Source: Leptospira sp. 96542 (GTDB lineage Bacteria; Spirochaetota; Leptospiria; Leptospirales; Leptospiraceae). From it: a stretch of DNA of 64,000 nt. The stretch is taken from the NCBI GenBank assembly GCA_029310945.1, contig JARJFC010000007.1, forward strand, positions 1-64,000, in the 5' to 3' direction. The notes beneath the pieces were generated by a model that saw nothing but the letters and a program-made list of their open reading frames with translations, ran no database searches and was not told the DNA's origin. Shown here one piece after another: positions 36,393 to 47,500 of this stretch (position 1 is its first letter; each line of letters opens with the position of its first letter). A program made the position numbers and the translations under genes.

Positions 36393-36761
36393 ATGGCAAA
36401 AATTTTGGCTGTTGATGATTCTCCCACTGTTCTAAAAATCGTTCGATTAGCAATGAGTTCTCTCGGACACTCTGTCACAATCTGCAATTCTGGTGAGGAA
36501 GCCATCCGCTTAATCGAAGACTCTAAAGATTTTGACCTAGGAATCTTTGATTATAATCTGCCAGGTATTTCGGGTATTTCACTCATCAAAAAAGCTCTTG
36601 CGCTCCAGAGTAAGCGAAATTTTAAAATCATAGTTTTATCTTCAGAAAACAACCAAACTCTAGTGGACGAAGCTTTGGAAGTGGGAGCAAGCGGATGGGT
36701 TCATAAACCATTCGAAAACCAAGAGCTGATTAATTTAATCAATTCTCTTGTAACCGAATAA
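36393..36761 (+). CDS. CheY-like single-domain response regulator
   Basis: A 122-residue REC-only protein. The acidic pair Asp8-Asp9, phospho-acceptor Asp53 (LGIFDYNLPGIS), Ser83/Ser84 in place of the usual Thr and Lys105 (VHKPFENQ) are visible. It is followed after 7 bases by the membrane histidine kinase, so the two very probably form a phosphorelay. Being free-standing, it may act by protein binding as CheY does, or pass phosphate on. Confidence 0.9.
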   Translation: MAKILAVDDSPTVLKIVRLAMSSLGHSVTICNSGEEAIRLIEDSKDFDLGIFDYNLPGISGISLIKKALALQSKRNFKIIVLSSENNQTLVDEALEVGASGWVHKPFENQELINLINSLVTE

Positions 36762-36768
36762 AATTGCG

Positions 36769-39207
36769 ATGGAGTTTCAAGAAATTTCCATTGTATTTTA
36801 TTTTATCACCGCAATCGTTCTTTGGTATCTTACTACAAAAAAAGGCTTACCGTTTCCCTCACGAAATTTGGTTTTATCATTTTTCTTATTCACGCTTGCA
36901 AAAACATTTTTAATTTTAGATCTCCAAACATACCATAAGAAGTTTTTGTTTGATCTTACAATTTTATTTGCAAGTTTTTCGCTTTTTATTAATATAAAAT
37001 CATCATTACGACATTTTTCTTATCTTCTGGGTTTTTGCCTTACTAGTTTTACAATTGGGGATTTTTTATTAAATTCAAATTACCAAAAGACAATTCAATA
37101 TATTATAAACTTATATTTACTTTTTTCTCTCATCTACTATAGTAAAATTTCACTTAAAAGTGAAAATTATCAGCAACCGTTACTCATAGCCATTAAAGGA
37201 TCATTCGTTTTGATCGGATTATTTTTGATAGACATTCCAACTTATCTGAATATTTCCATTGTTAGCAAGTATCTATACATACTCGAAATTATTTTTTTAT
37301 TTATTTTTAACTTACTGCTAATTATTTCCGTCTGGCTTTCAGAACATAAAAAGCTAATTGAAGCAATCGGAGAAAGAGATTTACTCCAAAAAACAATAAA
37401 AGATGTAAATGTTAGACTCTTGATTATGTACAATCAATTGCCTGCAATTATTTATAGCTTAGATTTTAATCCAGATGCCAAACTAACATATATTAGCCAC
37501 AAAGCAGAAGAAATCACAGGTTACAAACTTTCTTCTTTCTACGAAAATTTGGATTTTTTTAAATCAATCATATTAGATGAAGATAAAAATAATCTTCAAA
37601 AAATATATGATGGACACTCTCCAGTTACTTTGCGTTTAAAACACTCAAATGGCTCCATCATTTGGACCGAACATTATGTAAATTTATCTGATGATATATT
37701 GGGAGTACAATCGAGAATTGATGTTGTTGCCCTCGATATTACAAAATCAAAAAAAGCAGAATTTTCACTTATAAAGGAGCAAAACTTAAATTCCACTGTG
37801 TTTGATAATACAGCAAGTCTTATCATCTTAACTGATCAATTTGGCCTGATTCAAAATTTAAACTCCGCGACCGTTTCCAAGTTTGGTGTAAATAAAATTT
37901 CGGCAATCAATCAATACATTTACGATTTTATGTTAGTGCCTGAGGACAGAAAAGCTCTACAAGAAGTTTTAGAAGATATCGGAGAATTTCGAAATATTGC
38001 TGATAGTTTGGTGCTACGCTGCATGGGCAAAAACGGATCCATCATCTATTTAGACTGGAGACTCGGATTTATAAACGATACAAATGGAATACCAGTTCAG
38101 ATCATTTGGATTGGCATTGACCAAACTTCAAAACGAAAAGCAGAATTAGAATTAAGTGAACTCAACCGTTCTTTAGAAAAAAAAGTGGTCGAGCGGACTC
38201 TTGAATTGCAAACAAAAAATTCAGAATTAAACTCGGCACTCTTTGCTTTGAGAGAAACTCAAGAAAAACTAATCCAATCAGAAAAATTAGCCTCGCTCGG
38301 TCAACTAATTGCAGGTTTATCACACGAAATCAATAATCCGATTGGAGTGATCAGAGCTTCTATCGACACGATTGCTTCTGAATGGAATGAAGATATACGT
38401 TCTAAACAAAGGATAACAATTCCTGAATCGATTTTAAATCTCACTAACAGTTTTGCAGATATTCAAAATATAACAACTGGTATGCGGAATAGGCAGATAC
38501 GTAGTTTCCTCACTGCTGAGTTGAAAAACCATTCTATACAAAATGCCGAATCAATAGCAGATATCCTTGCTGATTCGGGAATCATTGATATTAAAAATAC
38601 AGATTTTGAAAAAATAAAAGAAAGTTTACTGAATGAAGAAACAATACTAATGTTTAAGAAATTACTGGTTGTTGATCGTTCACTAAAACATATTGTATAC
38701 GCTACAAAACGTTTAGCAAAAATAACTTATACTCTAAAAAATTTTTCTGGATTACAGTCGAATCTATCTTTGGTCGAATATTCATTGGAAGACACAATAG
38801 AATCTGCGTTAAAACTTTATAAAGATTATTTTCAGCATGGAATTGAACTTATTAAAGATTATTTATACAATGACAAAATCCGCTGTAACCCAACTGACCT
38901 AACACAGGCTTGGTCGCAACTGATTTGGAATTCTATTCAAGCAATGGGTGTGAGTGGGAAATTAGAAATCCAAACAAAATCAGTTGGCCAGGAGATCATT
39001 GTAATTATTAGAGACAGTGGAATTGGAATTACAGAAGAACACCAACAAAAAATCTTTTTACCATTTTTTACAACAAAAGATTCAGGAGACGGTATAGGGC
39101 TTGGTCTTTATTTAGTGGAACAAATTACCAATCGGCACAATGCGGCGATCAATTTTGTTTCAAAACAAGGAGAAACAATTTTCCAGATCAGTTTTCCAAT
39201 GATTTAA
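36769..39207 (+). CDS. Membrane PAS-domain histidine kinase
   Basis: An 812-residue sensor kinase. About six to seven membrane helices fill residues 5-195, then two PAS domains (about 215-325 and 340-460) and a coiled coil (about 465-505; NRSLEKKVVERTLELQTKN). The H-box is QLIAGLSHEINNPIGVIRAS with His519. About 200 residues of helical insert separate it from the ATPase domain, whose N-box LIWNSIQAM, G1 DSGIGIT and G2 GDGIGLGLYLV are intact. The REC-only gene just before it is the likely partner. Its 3' end overlaps convergent purM by 20 bases. Confidence 0.9.
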   Translation: MEFQEISIVFYFITAIVLWYLTTKKGLPFPSRNLVLSFFLFTLAKTFLILDLQTYHKKFLFDLTILFASFSLFINIKSSLRHFSYLLGFCLTSFTIGDFLLNSNYQKTIQYIINLYLLFSLIYYSKISLKSENYQQPLLIAIKGSFVLIGLFLIDIPTYLNISIVSKYLYILEIIFLFIFNLLLIISVWLSEHKKLIEAIGERDLLQKTIKDVNVRLLIMYNQLPAIIYSLDFNPDAKLTYISHKAEEITGYKLSSFYENLDFFKSIILDEDKNNLQKIYDGHSPVTLRLKHSNGSIIWTEHYVNLSDDILGVQSRIDVVALDITKSKKAEFSLIKEQNLNSTVFDNTASLIILTDQFGLIQNLNSATVSKFGVNKISAINQYIYDFMLVPEDRKALQEVLEDIGEFRNIADSLVLRCMGKNGSIIYLDWRLGFINDTNGIPVQIIWIGIDQTSKRKAELELSELNRSLEKKVVERTLELQTKNSELNSALFALRETQEKLIQSEKLASLGQLIAGLSHEINNPIGVIRASIDTIASEWNEDIRSKQRITIPESILNLTNSFADIQNITTGMRNRQIRSFLTAELKNHSIQNAESIADILADSGIIDIKNTDFEKIKESLLNEETILMFKKLLVVDRSLKHIVYATKRLAKITYTLKNFSGLQSNLSLVEYSLEDTIESALKLYKDYFQHGIELIKDYLYNDKIRCNPTDLTQAWSQLIWNSIQAMGVSGKLEIQTKSVGQEIIVIIRDSGIGITEEHQQKIFLPFFTTKDSGDGIGLGLYLVEQITNRHNAAINFVSKQGETIFQISFPMI

Positions 39208-40225
39208 TTGAAATTTTACCTGAATCATTGGTTTCACCTAACAAAATCGCTGTTTCTCCTAAATTCTCCAATGTAGTTATTGTTTGCTCTGATAGGTTTT
39301 TATCAACAACAAGTATAAATCCGACCCCCATATTGAAAGTTGAAAACATGTCTCTTGGTTCTAACCTATAATCTTTTTGTAATTTCGAAAACACATAACT
39401 CTCAGGAAGATTTTGTATATCTACACCAATTCCATTCGGCAAAACTCTTGGGATATTTTCGTAAAAACCTCCTCCTGTGATATGCACCATTCCCTTAACT
39501 TCTACAGATTCTAAGAGTTTCAAAATGGGTTTCACATAAATACGAGTCGGAACAAAAATATGTTTTTTAATGAAATCAAGTGATGTAGAATCAGAAGGAA
39601 GTTTACCATCTTTCAAAAGAATCTTCCGAAGTAACGAAAAACCATTGCTATGTGGACCAGATGATAGAACTCCAATCACTTGATGACCAGGCTTTATGTT
39701 TTTTCCATCAACGATTTTATCTTTTTCTACAGCACCAACAACAAAACCTGCCAAATCATATTCGTCATCTGGCATGACACCTGGGTGTTCTGCGGTTTCA
39801 CCACCGACCAAAGCACAATCAGAAAGTTTGCATCCTTCAACGATCCCAGCAACAATCCTTTCCATTCGTTGCAAATTCAATTTACCGCAAGCAATATAAT
39901 CTTGGAAAAAGAGGGGTTTACCGCCATTCACTAAAATATCGTTTACACACATTGCAACCAGATCGATTCCAATTGTATCATGTATATCCAACAATCGCGC
40001 TAACTGTAATTTAGTCCCTACACCATCAGTGCCCGAGAGTAAAATTGGTTGTTTGTAATCTCTCAAAAAAGAAACGTCATAACAAGCAGCGAAACCGCCA
40101 AGACCACCTAATACATTTTTATTATGTGTGCTTTCTACATTCCGCTTAATATTTTGAACAAATTCCTGCCCTTTTTCTGTGTCAACACCAGCGTCCTTAT
40201 ATGTAACTTTTGTGCTTTCAGGCAT
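39188..40225 (-). CDS. purM: Phosphoribosylformylglycinamidine cyclo-ligase PurM
   Basis: PurM makes AIR from FGAM with ATP, the fifth step of purine synthesis. 345 residues, normal length. The N-terminal part has TYKDAGVDTEKGQEF and LSGTDGVGTKLQLA, then VNDILVNGGKPLFFQDYIAC and SDCALVGGETAEHPG with conserved acidic and glycine residues, and GMVHITGGGFYENIPRVLP near residue 240. Its start overlaps the end of murI by 8 bases. The 3' end overlaps the kinase gene tail to tail. Confidence 0.96.
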   Translation of the reverse strand: MPESTKVTYKDAGVDTEKGQEFVQNIKRNVESTHNKNVLGGLGGFAACYDVSFLRDYKQPILLSGTDGVGTKLQLARLLDIHDTIGIDLVAMCVNDILVNGGKPLFFQDYIACGKLNLQRMERIVAGIVEGCKLSDCALVGGETAEHPGVMPDDEYDLAGFVVGAVEKDKIVDGKNIKPGHQVIGVLSSGPHSNGFSLLRKILLKDGKLPSDSTSLDFIKKHIFVPTRIYVKPILKLLESVEVKGMVHITGGGFYENIPRVLPNGIGVDIQNLPESYVFSKLQKDYRLEPRDMFSTFNMGVGFILVVDKNLSEQTITTLENLGETAILLGETNDSGKISIKSLEN

Positions 40226-41033
40226 GGATTTTTCCTAAATTTGTATTGATAAGCGAAACAGTATGACAAGAGCTAATTGTTTTTGCAATTCTGCCAGTTA
40301 GGTGAACATAATCGGAGTTTGATGTATTCAATAGTATATCCAGACCATTTTTTTGATCATTTCCACTGTGTTGACTAATATTCAAAACATCTTTCAAACG
40401 ATTGTTAGTACCTAGATTTCCATCATAAATTTTTACGTCAGGATAATTATAAAGTATTCGTTCTTTTAAAAACACATAATGCGTACAACCCAATACAAAA
40501 ATTTTTGTTTTCGATATTACCGATTTTATTCTTGTATTAAAAAAATCCCAAGCCTCGTCCCAAAGGTCATTGTCTATTAACTTGGCCAAACCTTCGCAAG
40601 AAACTGGAATTATTTCTGCTGATTCTGAAAAAGATGAAACTAAATTTTGAAACTTTTCTTCTTTTAGAGTTAGATCTGTAGCAAATACGGCAACCGATTG
40701 GTTTGGATTTTCAATCACCGCTGGTTTGACAGCAGGTTCCATTCCTATGATGGGAATTTTGCTATTACTTCTCAAAATTTCTGCAGCGGCCGAGGTTGCT
40801 GTATTACAAGCAAACACTACTGCATCACAATTTTTATCCACTAGGTATTCGTATGCAATTTTAGAATATTGCAATATATTTCTTTTCGATTTCGATCCGT
40901 ATGGTGAGTTATCTAAATCGGCAAGATATATAAAGTCTATATTATTTGTTTCTTTCCAAATGGTTCGAAGAACAGACAAACCACCCAAACCAGAATCAAA
41001 AACACCTACTTTAAATCTTCCGAATGAATTCAT
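40218..41033 (-). CDS. murI: Glutamate racemase
   Basis: MurI converts L- to D-glutamate for peptidoglycan. A 271-residue protein with both catalytic cysteines: VVFACNTATSAAAEIL (Cys76) and IFVLGCTHYVFLKE (about residue 180). The N-terminus VGVFDSGLGGLSVLRTI carries the conserved Asp and Ser, and NSPYGSKS follows. It directly follows the aminotransferase gene (no gap) and overlaps purM by 8 bases, so these three form an operon. Confidence 0.95.
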   Translation of the reverse strand: MNSFGRFKVGVFDSGLGGLSVLRTIWKETNNIDFIYLADLDNSPYGSKSKRNILQYSKIAYEYLVDKNCDAVVFACNTATSAAAEILRSNSKIPIIGMEPAVKPAVIENPNQSVAVFATDLTLKEEKFQNLVSSFSESAEIIPVSCEGLAKLIDNDLWDEAWDFFNTRIKSVISKTKIFVLGCTHYVFLKERILYNYPDVKIYDGNLGTNNRLKDVLNISQHSGNDQKNGLDILLNTSNSDYVHLTGRIAKTISSCHTVSLINTNLGKIHA

Positions 41034-42335
41034 CTACGATGCCAAATAGGTGCGAATATTATTTGCCAGAGTTGCATAAATCCAATCAAACTTAGATTCA
41101 TTTTCTTCAAGTAAGGTTACTCGAAATCCGTTGCGATTACAACAAAAAGAACTCAGAGGCACCACACAAATCCCCACAGATGCAAGAAGAAACAACACAA
41201 AACGTCTGTCAAGTGCAACCTTATCCAACATAGGAGCTATATATTCCTTTACGACATCATTTTGAATCGGAAGAGACATATGGTTTTTCAAAACTCCATC
41301 TTCGAAAAGGACAGTTAAGTAAAAAGCTCCTTTGGGTTGGATTACTTTCACACCAGATATACCTTTTAAAGCATTGGTTGCACGTTCGGCGCGAGAACGA
41401 AATTTTTCATTTCGATATTTTAAATGATCCAAAAATTTCGGATGGCTGTACACTCTTGGAATCGAAAGCTGAGGGAGAGTTGTGGAACAAACCTCCAGCA
41501 TTTTTGCATCAAGTAGTGACTTAATATAACGATCAAAAATTGGGTCGTTTTTTCGATTAAAAATCTCAAGCCAACCACACCGTGCACCAGGCCACGGAAA
41601 TTCTTTAGAAATGGATCTGAGCGCAAATCCACAGACTTTATCCCCAATAACTTCCGATAGGTGAATACTGCCCCATTCAGAATAATTTACATGCGCATAC
41701 GTTTCGTCACAAATAAGGATGATATCATATTTTTCACAAATTTTTACAATCTCACGCATTACTTCCTTCGGGTAAACAGCACCCGTTGGGTTATCAGGAT
41801 TAATGAGAAGTATTCCCGCAATCGAATCATTGTATTTGACTTTGTTCTCAATATCTTCTAAATCAGGCATCCAATCATTATCTGGGTTCAATTCGTACGT
41901 TAGGTGCTCATAACCTGAATGGGCAGCTTCTGCCGAAGACAATGTCGAATACGCAGGTGAGGGTCCGAGTATCCTTGCCTCTCGTCGCATAAAACCAAAA
42001 ATCTTAGCAACTGCATCACCAAGGCCGTTGAAAAAAAGAATATCATCCGATGTGATTTTTGCACCACCTCGTTCGTTCACACGTTCGGCTAAAAATTTAC
42101 GTGTGTGTTCATCCCCTTGCGTTGCGGTATATGCCCAAGAAATATTTTCGGTTACGAGCCCACTCACGATCTCTTTCATCCAATCAGGGATAGACTCACC
42201 CTTTTGGATGGGGTCGCCGATATTTTCCCAAATGATGGGAACCCCTTTTGCCTCAATTTGTTTGGCAATGGCCACAATTTGGCGAATTTCATAAATGAGG
42301 GCGTCTGCGCCCGAATGGACAATGTTTCTTCTCAT
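41034..42335 (-). CDS. PLP-dependent class I/II aminotransferase
   Basis: A 433-residue fold-type I aminotransferase. IWENIGDPIQKGESIPDWM at about 35-53, then DNPTGAVYPKEVMREIV and CDETYAHVNY; the PLP lysine is in ALRSISKEFPWPGARCGWLE. The substrate amino acid cannot be told from sequence alone. Typical members act on alanine, aspartate or aromatic amino acids. It sits immediately upstream of murI; an alanine- or glutamate-linked role would suit that, but this is inference. Confidence 0.88.
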   Translation of the reverse strand: MRRNIVHSGADALIYEIRQIVAIAKQIEAKGVPIIWENIGDPIQKGESIPDWMKEIVSGLVTENISWAYTATQGDEHTRKFLAERVNERGGAKITSDDILFFNGLGDAVAKIFGFMRREARILGPSPAYSTLSSAEAAHSGYEHLTYELNPDNDWMPDLEDIENKVKYNDSIAGILLINPDNPTGAVYPKEVMREIVKICEKYDIILICDETYAHVNYSEWGSIHLSEVIGDKVCGFALRSISKEFPWPGARCGWLEIFNRKNDPIFDRYIKSLLDAKMLEVCSTTLPQLSIPRVYSHPKFLDHLKYRNEKFRSRAERATNALKGISGVKVIQPKGAFYLTVLFEDGVLKNHMSLPIQNDVVKEYIAPMLDKVALDRRFVLFLLASVGICVVPLSSFCCNRNGFRVTLLEENESKFDWIYATLANNIRTYLAS

Positions 42336-42341
42336 AGAGTT

Positions 42342-43469
42342 TTAGGACCCTTTTTTGTAAATGACCTCAACCAAAGGGATCAATAATTCCATCTCTTGGG
42401 TATCCCGTAATATCTTCAACCGTAAGACGCCCCCGAGTCCCACAAGTCCTACTTGTTCTCGCAAATCGTTGATATGACGAACTGTCATCCCATTGGCAGC
42501 CAAAATAAAATCATAACGCCGTAACCCTCCCCTATCCGCTGAAGAATTGGGCTCAATGTCATACACAAGCACTCCAATGGCTTCTGGTGGAATCCCGAGT
42601 GACTTTCTATGATCTGGTAGCGGTGTCGTCGCCATCACACCAAGAGTGGCAGGTCGAATGTTTTGGCCGACATTTTGTTCGATTTGCCGGAGAACCTTTT
42701 TTGCATAATTGATGGGGATGGCGAATCCGATGCCAGCACTTGCCCCCGAGCTGGAACGAATCATGCGGTTGATGCCGATCACTTCACCGTAAATATTTAG
42801 GAGAGGCCCCCCACTAGAACCTGGGTTGATGGCCGTATCGGTTTGGATATGGGTTTGCCCTGTTTCATCCAAATCCTCCCTCGATTTTGCCGAAACGACT
42901 CCTACTGTGAAAGTTTTTTCCAAACCATAAGGAGAACCAACGGCCACTGCCCAATCACCCACTTCGATTTCATCAGAATTTCCAAGTAACGCTGGTTTGA
43001 AACGGTCGTTACTTGGTATTTTCAAAAGTGCGATGTCAGCACGTTCGTGGCTCCCCACATAACGCGCAGGAAAGATTCTACCATCCGGCATGATGATTTC
43101 GATGATTTCCGCATTTTTGATGACATGGTAATTGGTAACAACAAAACCCCTTTCATCGATGATAAAACCACTACCGATGGAAGAAACACGATCTTCTCTA
43201 CTTTCGCCAAAGGCGTAAGGATGAAAGATCATCTCCGTTTTTTTTGTGCGGATGGACACAACGAAGGCTTGGGCTTCCTTGTAAACATTGCGAAAACTAT
43301 TTTGGATCTGGATGGCTTGGCTTTGTTTGCTCGCAGAAATCGGCTTGGGTGATGCTAAAATTTTGCGAAAGGAAGCCCGAATTTCGGGAAAAAAAATGGC
43401 AACCAAAAGTACGAATACCAAAACAAAGTTAATGTAGACGACAGGTGGAATTTTGTATTTTCTTTCCAT
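42342..43469 (-). CDS. HtrA/DegS-type PDZ serine protease
   Basis: A 375-residue membrane-anchored S1C protease: one N-terminal membrane helix (about 10-28), a trypsin-like domain with catalytic His115 (VTNYHVIKN), Asp145 (ERADIALLKI) and Ser219 (NPGSSGGPLL), and a single C-terminal PDZ domain (about 280-370; GVLVYDIEPNSSADRGGLRR). This is the DegS/HhoB layout. It should degrade or sense misfolded exported proteins in the periplasm. The start is 3 bases from the start of the divergent peptidase-like gene, which leaves no room for a normal intergenic promoter. Confidence 0.93.
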   Translation of the reverse strand: MERKYKIPPVVYINFVLVFVLLVAIFFPEIRASFRKILASPKPISASKQSQAIQIQNSFRNVYKEAQAFVVSIRTKKTEMIFHPYAFGESREDRVSSIGSGFIIDERGFVVTNYHVIKNAEIIEIIMPDGRIFPARYVGSHERADIALLKIPSNDRFKPALLGNSDEIEVGDWAVAVGSPYGLEKTFTVGVVSAKSREDLDETGQTHIQTDTAINPGSSGGPLLNIYGEVIGINRMIRSSSGASAGIGFAIPINYAKKVLRQIEQNVGQNIRPATLGVMATTPLPDHRKSLGIPPEAIGVLVYDIEPNSSADRGGLRRYDFILAANGMTVRHINDLREQVGLVGLGGVLRLKILRDTQEMELLIPLVEVIYKKGS

Positions 43470-43472
43470 AGA

Positions 43473-44558
43473 ATGCCAAAATCACTTCCACTCTCGCCAA
43501 ATCACCCTACCTGTCGAACCAAAAAGAAATTAAATTTGATTTATGGCCTATTTGTTTGCCTCGGCTTTTCTCACTGTTTGCCGTATTTGTATCATCTTGG
43601 AAAAGAACAATCTAACATCATCCTCAGTAGAGAAAAAATTGAGGAAACCCTCAGAAACCCAAATTATGACGAAACTACAAAATTGAAGCTTCGTTTGATC
43701 CAAGAAGTTCGTAATTTTGCGATCACCAAACTTGCACTTAGTGAAAAGGGTGGTTTTGAATACTTCACCAAACTAAACCGTGACGAAATTGGCTGGAATG
43801 TAAGCGCATCCGATGCCTTAGAATTCAAATCATACACTTGGTGGTTTCCCATTGCGGGAACCGTACCCTACAAAGGATTTTTTGATAAATCACTCGCTAT
43901 AGAACTAGAAAACGAACTGAAACAAAAAGGTTATGATACTCGGATTAGAACCATTGGCGGATACTCTACGTTAGGTTGGTTTTCAGATCCAATTTTATCT
44001 CCACAATTATTATGGAAAGATTACCGCCTTGTCGGCCTAGTGATTCATGAAATGGCTCACGCTACAGCTTACCTCCCTGGCGATTCAGATTTAAACGAAT
44101 CGTATGCGAGTTTTATTGAGGATAAGGGAGTGGAATTATTTTACACTACGCGAGAAGGTGAAAACAGCCCGAACTTAAAAAAATTTAAATCAGAAAAATC
44201 CAAACGGCAAACTGTATTTAAAACTCTAAAATTATATGCAACTTCACTCAATGATTTATATTCATCCTCTGTCACGGATGATGAAAAAAGAGAGAAAAAG
44301 AAAAAAATCATATTAGAATTCAAAAAAGAAATTATAAGCCAAAAATTGATCCCCGAAGAAAAGGCAGAAGAATTTTTAGCCAGAGAATGGAATAATGAAG
44401 ATTTTTTAGGTGCACTAAGGTACAATTCAGGGGAACATTCTTTCGAAATGTTGTTCCAAAAAACGAACCGAAATTTTGAAAAATTTCATGAAGATGTTCG
44501 TAATTTATTTTCACTTACAGATGAAGAACGTTCACATTTTTTAAATGGACAAAACTAA
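43473..44558 (+). CDS. Predicted aminopeptidase-like lipoprotein (PF10023 type)
   Basis: A 361-residue protein matching the COG4324/PF10023 putative aminopeptidase family from memory: TIGGYSTLGWFSDPILSPQL, LVGLVIHEMAHATAYLPGDS with an intact HExxH-like HEMAH zinc helix, and NESYASFIEDKGVELFY with the likely third ligand Glu. N-terminally a hydrophobic stretch ends in LGFSHC, possibly a lipobox, preceded by basic residues. The start is uncertain: ATG at 43473 has no ribosome site and a TTG at 43536 is the other option. The stop overlaps the giant gene's stop by four bases. Confidence 0.75.
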   Translation: MPKSLPLSPNHPTCRTKKKLNLIYGLFVCLGFSHCLPYLYHLGKEQSNIILSREKIEETLRNPNYDETTKLKLRLIQEVRNFAITKLALSEKGGFEYFTKLNRDEIGWNVSASDALEFKSYTWWFPIAGTVPYKGFFDKSLAIELENELKQKGYDTRIRTIGGYSTLGWFSDPILSPQLLWKDYRLVGLVIHEMAHATAYLPGDSDLNESYASFIEDKGVELFYTTREGENSPNLKKFKSEKSKRQTVFKTLKLYATSLNDLYSSSVTDDEKREKKKKIILEFKKEIISQKLIPEEKAEEFLAREWNNEDFLGALRYNSGEHSFEMLFQKTNRNFEKFHEDVRNLFSLTDEERSHFLNGQN

Positions 44559-47500
44559 TTTTCGATAATTGCCGATGTAAAAAGTTTATAACCCACCCAA
44601 TCCTTATCTTCCAATGATTGGGTACGGGCAGCATCCCTCCCTTCGAACCAACGAATATGTATCGGTTTGGGTAATTCCGAGCCTTCTAATATTTTTTTCA
44701 TAAAAAATAAATTATGGATACCTGATTGAGAACCCGAATGCAAAACAAAAACTGATTCATTTTCTTCCGCGAGATAATACGAAACTGAATCCAAATCGGA
44801 ACAATAATTTGTAAGCGGCAGCAGATTTTGTTTAGCATACAAATTGATGTATTTTTTCTTTGTTCTTTGTGTCGTAGCAATCGGACTTGAACCTAATTTT
44901 ATATAGTTTTGATTCTCCCAATGAATTTTTGTAAAATCTAAATTTATTTGTGAAGAAATAGACTTTTTGCCACCGGTTTCCCAAATCATTAGGTCGGCTA
45001 TGACCAATGATTCCATATCTGAATCAAATCCTACTGCGCCAACTTCTGGTTTTTTCAAAGCCAATGATTCCATTCGTATTGGTTTGTTGGTTAAAAATGC
45101 AGCGACAGAGCCTACATAATAATATTCGAAATCTGGCAAATTGATTGGAACAGTCGAATGAAGACCCGTTGTATAGAGATAATGTCTATTTGTTTTTGAT
45201 AAACGGAGATTCGTTCGGTACCGATCAGAAAGAGAATCTCGCAAAAGAGTATTTTGACCACCAAGGTTTATTGATTGTAAATACTTAATTATTTCCTGGT
45301 TCAATTCTTTATTGTCAGCAAATAGTTCCCTACCAAGCGATTTACCGTTTACAAAACTTAAGAGGTACGTTTTTTTTCCTAAATCAAAAATCCCATTAAA
45401 CTCCTGATTTCCAATCATTTTCTTTTTTAATGATTCCGAGTACGCTAAAAATAATGGAAAATCGCGAATATAACTTGGTCTCCCCAAATAACGACTAGAA
45501 GTATAACGGATTGTTTCTCTTGCCATTGCTAAATCAAAAAAACTTTCGGAAGAATTTTTGTTTAAACTCAAGTTCAAAAGATGAGCGAATAAAATTTCAT
45601 ATTCATCTTTTACTTCTTGGCTTACATATACATTTTTGTGTTTACGATTAAAATCATTCAAAAGGGTTAAAAAATCTTCAGGTTTAGCCGTATTTGTTTG
45701 TTTGTAAAGATCCGCAAAAAAGCCATTAAATTCATTTTTCAAATTTTTATTAGTTAATGATAATACCTTTATTCGCAATTCATTCAATTTCGTTTCAAAA
45801 TAAGCATTGCCATTCCCAATTTTCTTAATTTCAGAATCAATGTCGGCAAGCATTTTCTGTGTTCGCTCAGTCTCACCTCGAATTAAATATTTTTCTGCCT
45901 GAATCATCTTAAAAAACAAAATTCTATAACTTCGGCCTTCCCTTCGCTCTTCATCTAACAGAAGCTCTATTAGCGAATTTACTTCATCTTTTCTTTGGTA
46001 TCGAATTGAATTCGAGAGCAGGCTAAATAAAAGAGTACGATTCAAATGCGATAGTTTCGTCAAAACTGAATCACCAGTTGTTAGGTACTCTGGAGTTAAG
46101 GAAAGTGGATCAAAATATCCGAATTGAATTTTTTCTTTCCAACTTTGATACAATTTAATTCGATATTGATCATATATAGAATCAGAATATCCGTATTTTG
46201 TAAATTCGCGTGAGAGGATTTTATCGTCATACTCTTGCCAATTTTTTCTAAAACCTAAACTATATGCAGAGGTTGAGGTTAGTTCAGTTAAATCAATTTC
46301 ACCGTTACCAAACAAAAAACCTTTATGAAATAAAATTTCTAGTTCTCTATTCTTTACTACATTCTTTTCTTTCGTAGTTTTGGCAAATTTTCCTAGTTTA
46401 TTTAACTCTAAATCAGCCTCCTCTAGTAAATAGTTTTGAATATAAAAACTTCCTAAACGATAGGATTGTAAAAAAGGATCTTCATCTTTTTCCAACTCTT
46501 TACGGGCATAACTATTTTGTTCAATATTTGATAATTTCCCATTTCGAATTTTTTCATAAAACAAAATAGACTTTTCATAATTCTCTTTATCCGAACCAAT
46601 AAAATTTTGTTTTAAACAATTTTCTTTTTCTTTTGCCGAATAACAAGCTACCAAATACTCATACTGGATTTGATTTTGAAAAGTTTTACTTTTGTATTTT
46701 TCCAAAAGTGGGCGAAAAAAAGTAATCCTAGGAATGTTGGGATAAATTTCAGCTTTCAATTTTGCCAACTTTAATTCTATTTTTGGTAATTCCGGATGTT
46801 CATCATCTAACAATGTTGATGCTGTATAATAACTTTGGTATGCCTCGTTATATTCTTTTGTTTTCTCTTTTTCAAAACCTTCTCTCAAAAGGAGAAGCAA
46901 TTGAGATTGACTAAGTACTTTCCCAGAAGCATTTTCATTCCAATTGCCAACAAAATAATGATTATCCAAAACTGCTAACTTTTCTAATTCAATTGTGCCA
47001 GCACTAAGACTAGATTCAATTTGTGGAGAAAACGATACCAGGTTTTGTATACGTTTTGATCTAAGTACTTCAAAGATTTTGCTAATCTGATTCCACTGGT
47101 ATTTCGTAGAAAACACATCCATCGGAAGGCCAACCAGTGAAATCTCGGAACCTGTAACAGTGAAAATTTCCCGTAAAGGTAAAGTCTGCGTAGTTGGGTC
47201 GGAAAAAACATTACCTTTTTCATGCATCTTATTTTGGGTAATGAGTAAATCTGTTTCATAAATCAGAGTGCCAAGATTATCGTTTGTTATATGTAAATTT
47301 TTAAGTTTGGATACATCATTTTCCGATCCTCCAAATTGAGTTATCCATTTGAGCTTACGTTCATTTTTTTCCGGAAATATTACACTGTGTTCGCGATCGA
47401 ACACAATAGCTACTTTCTGATTTGTCTTACGGAATAACTGCAAATACTTAGCGACAAGATTTCCGTCGATTTCATTTCCCAAAAGTTGGATAAAAACATG

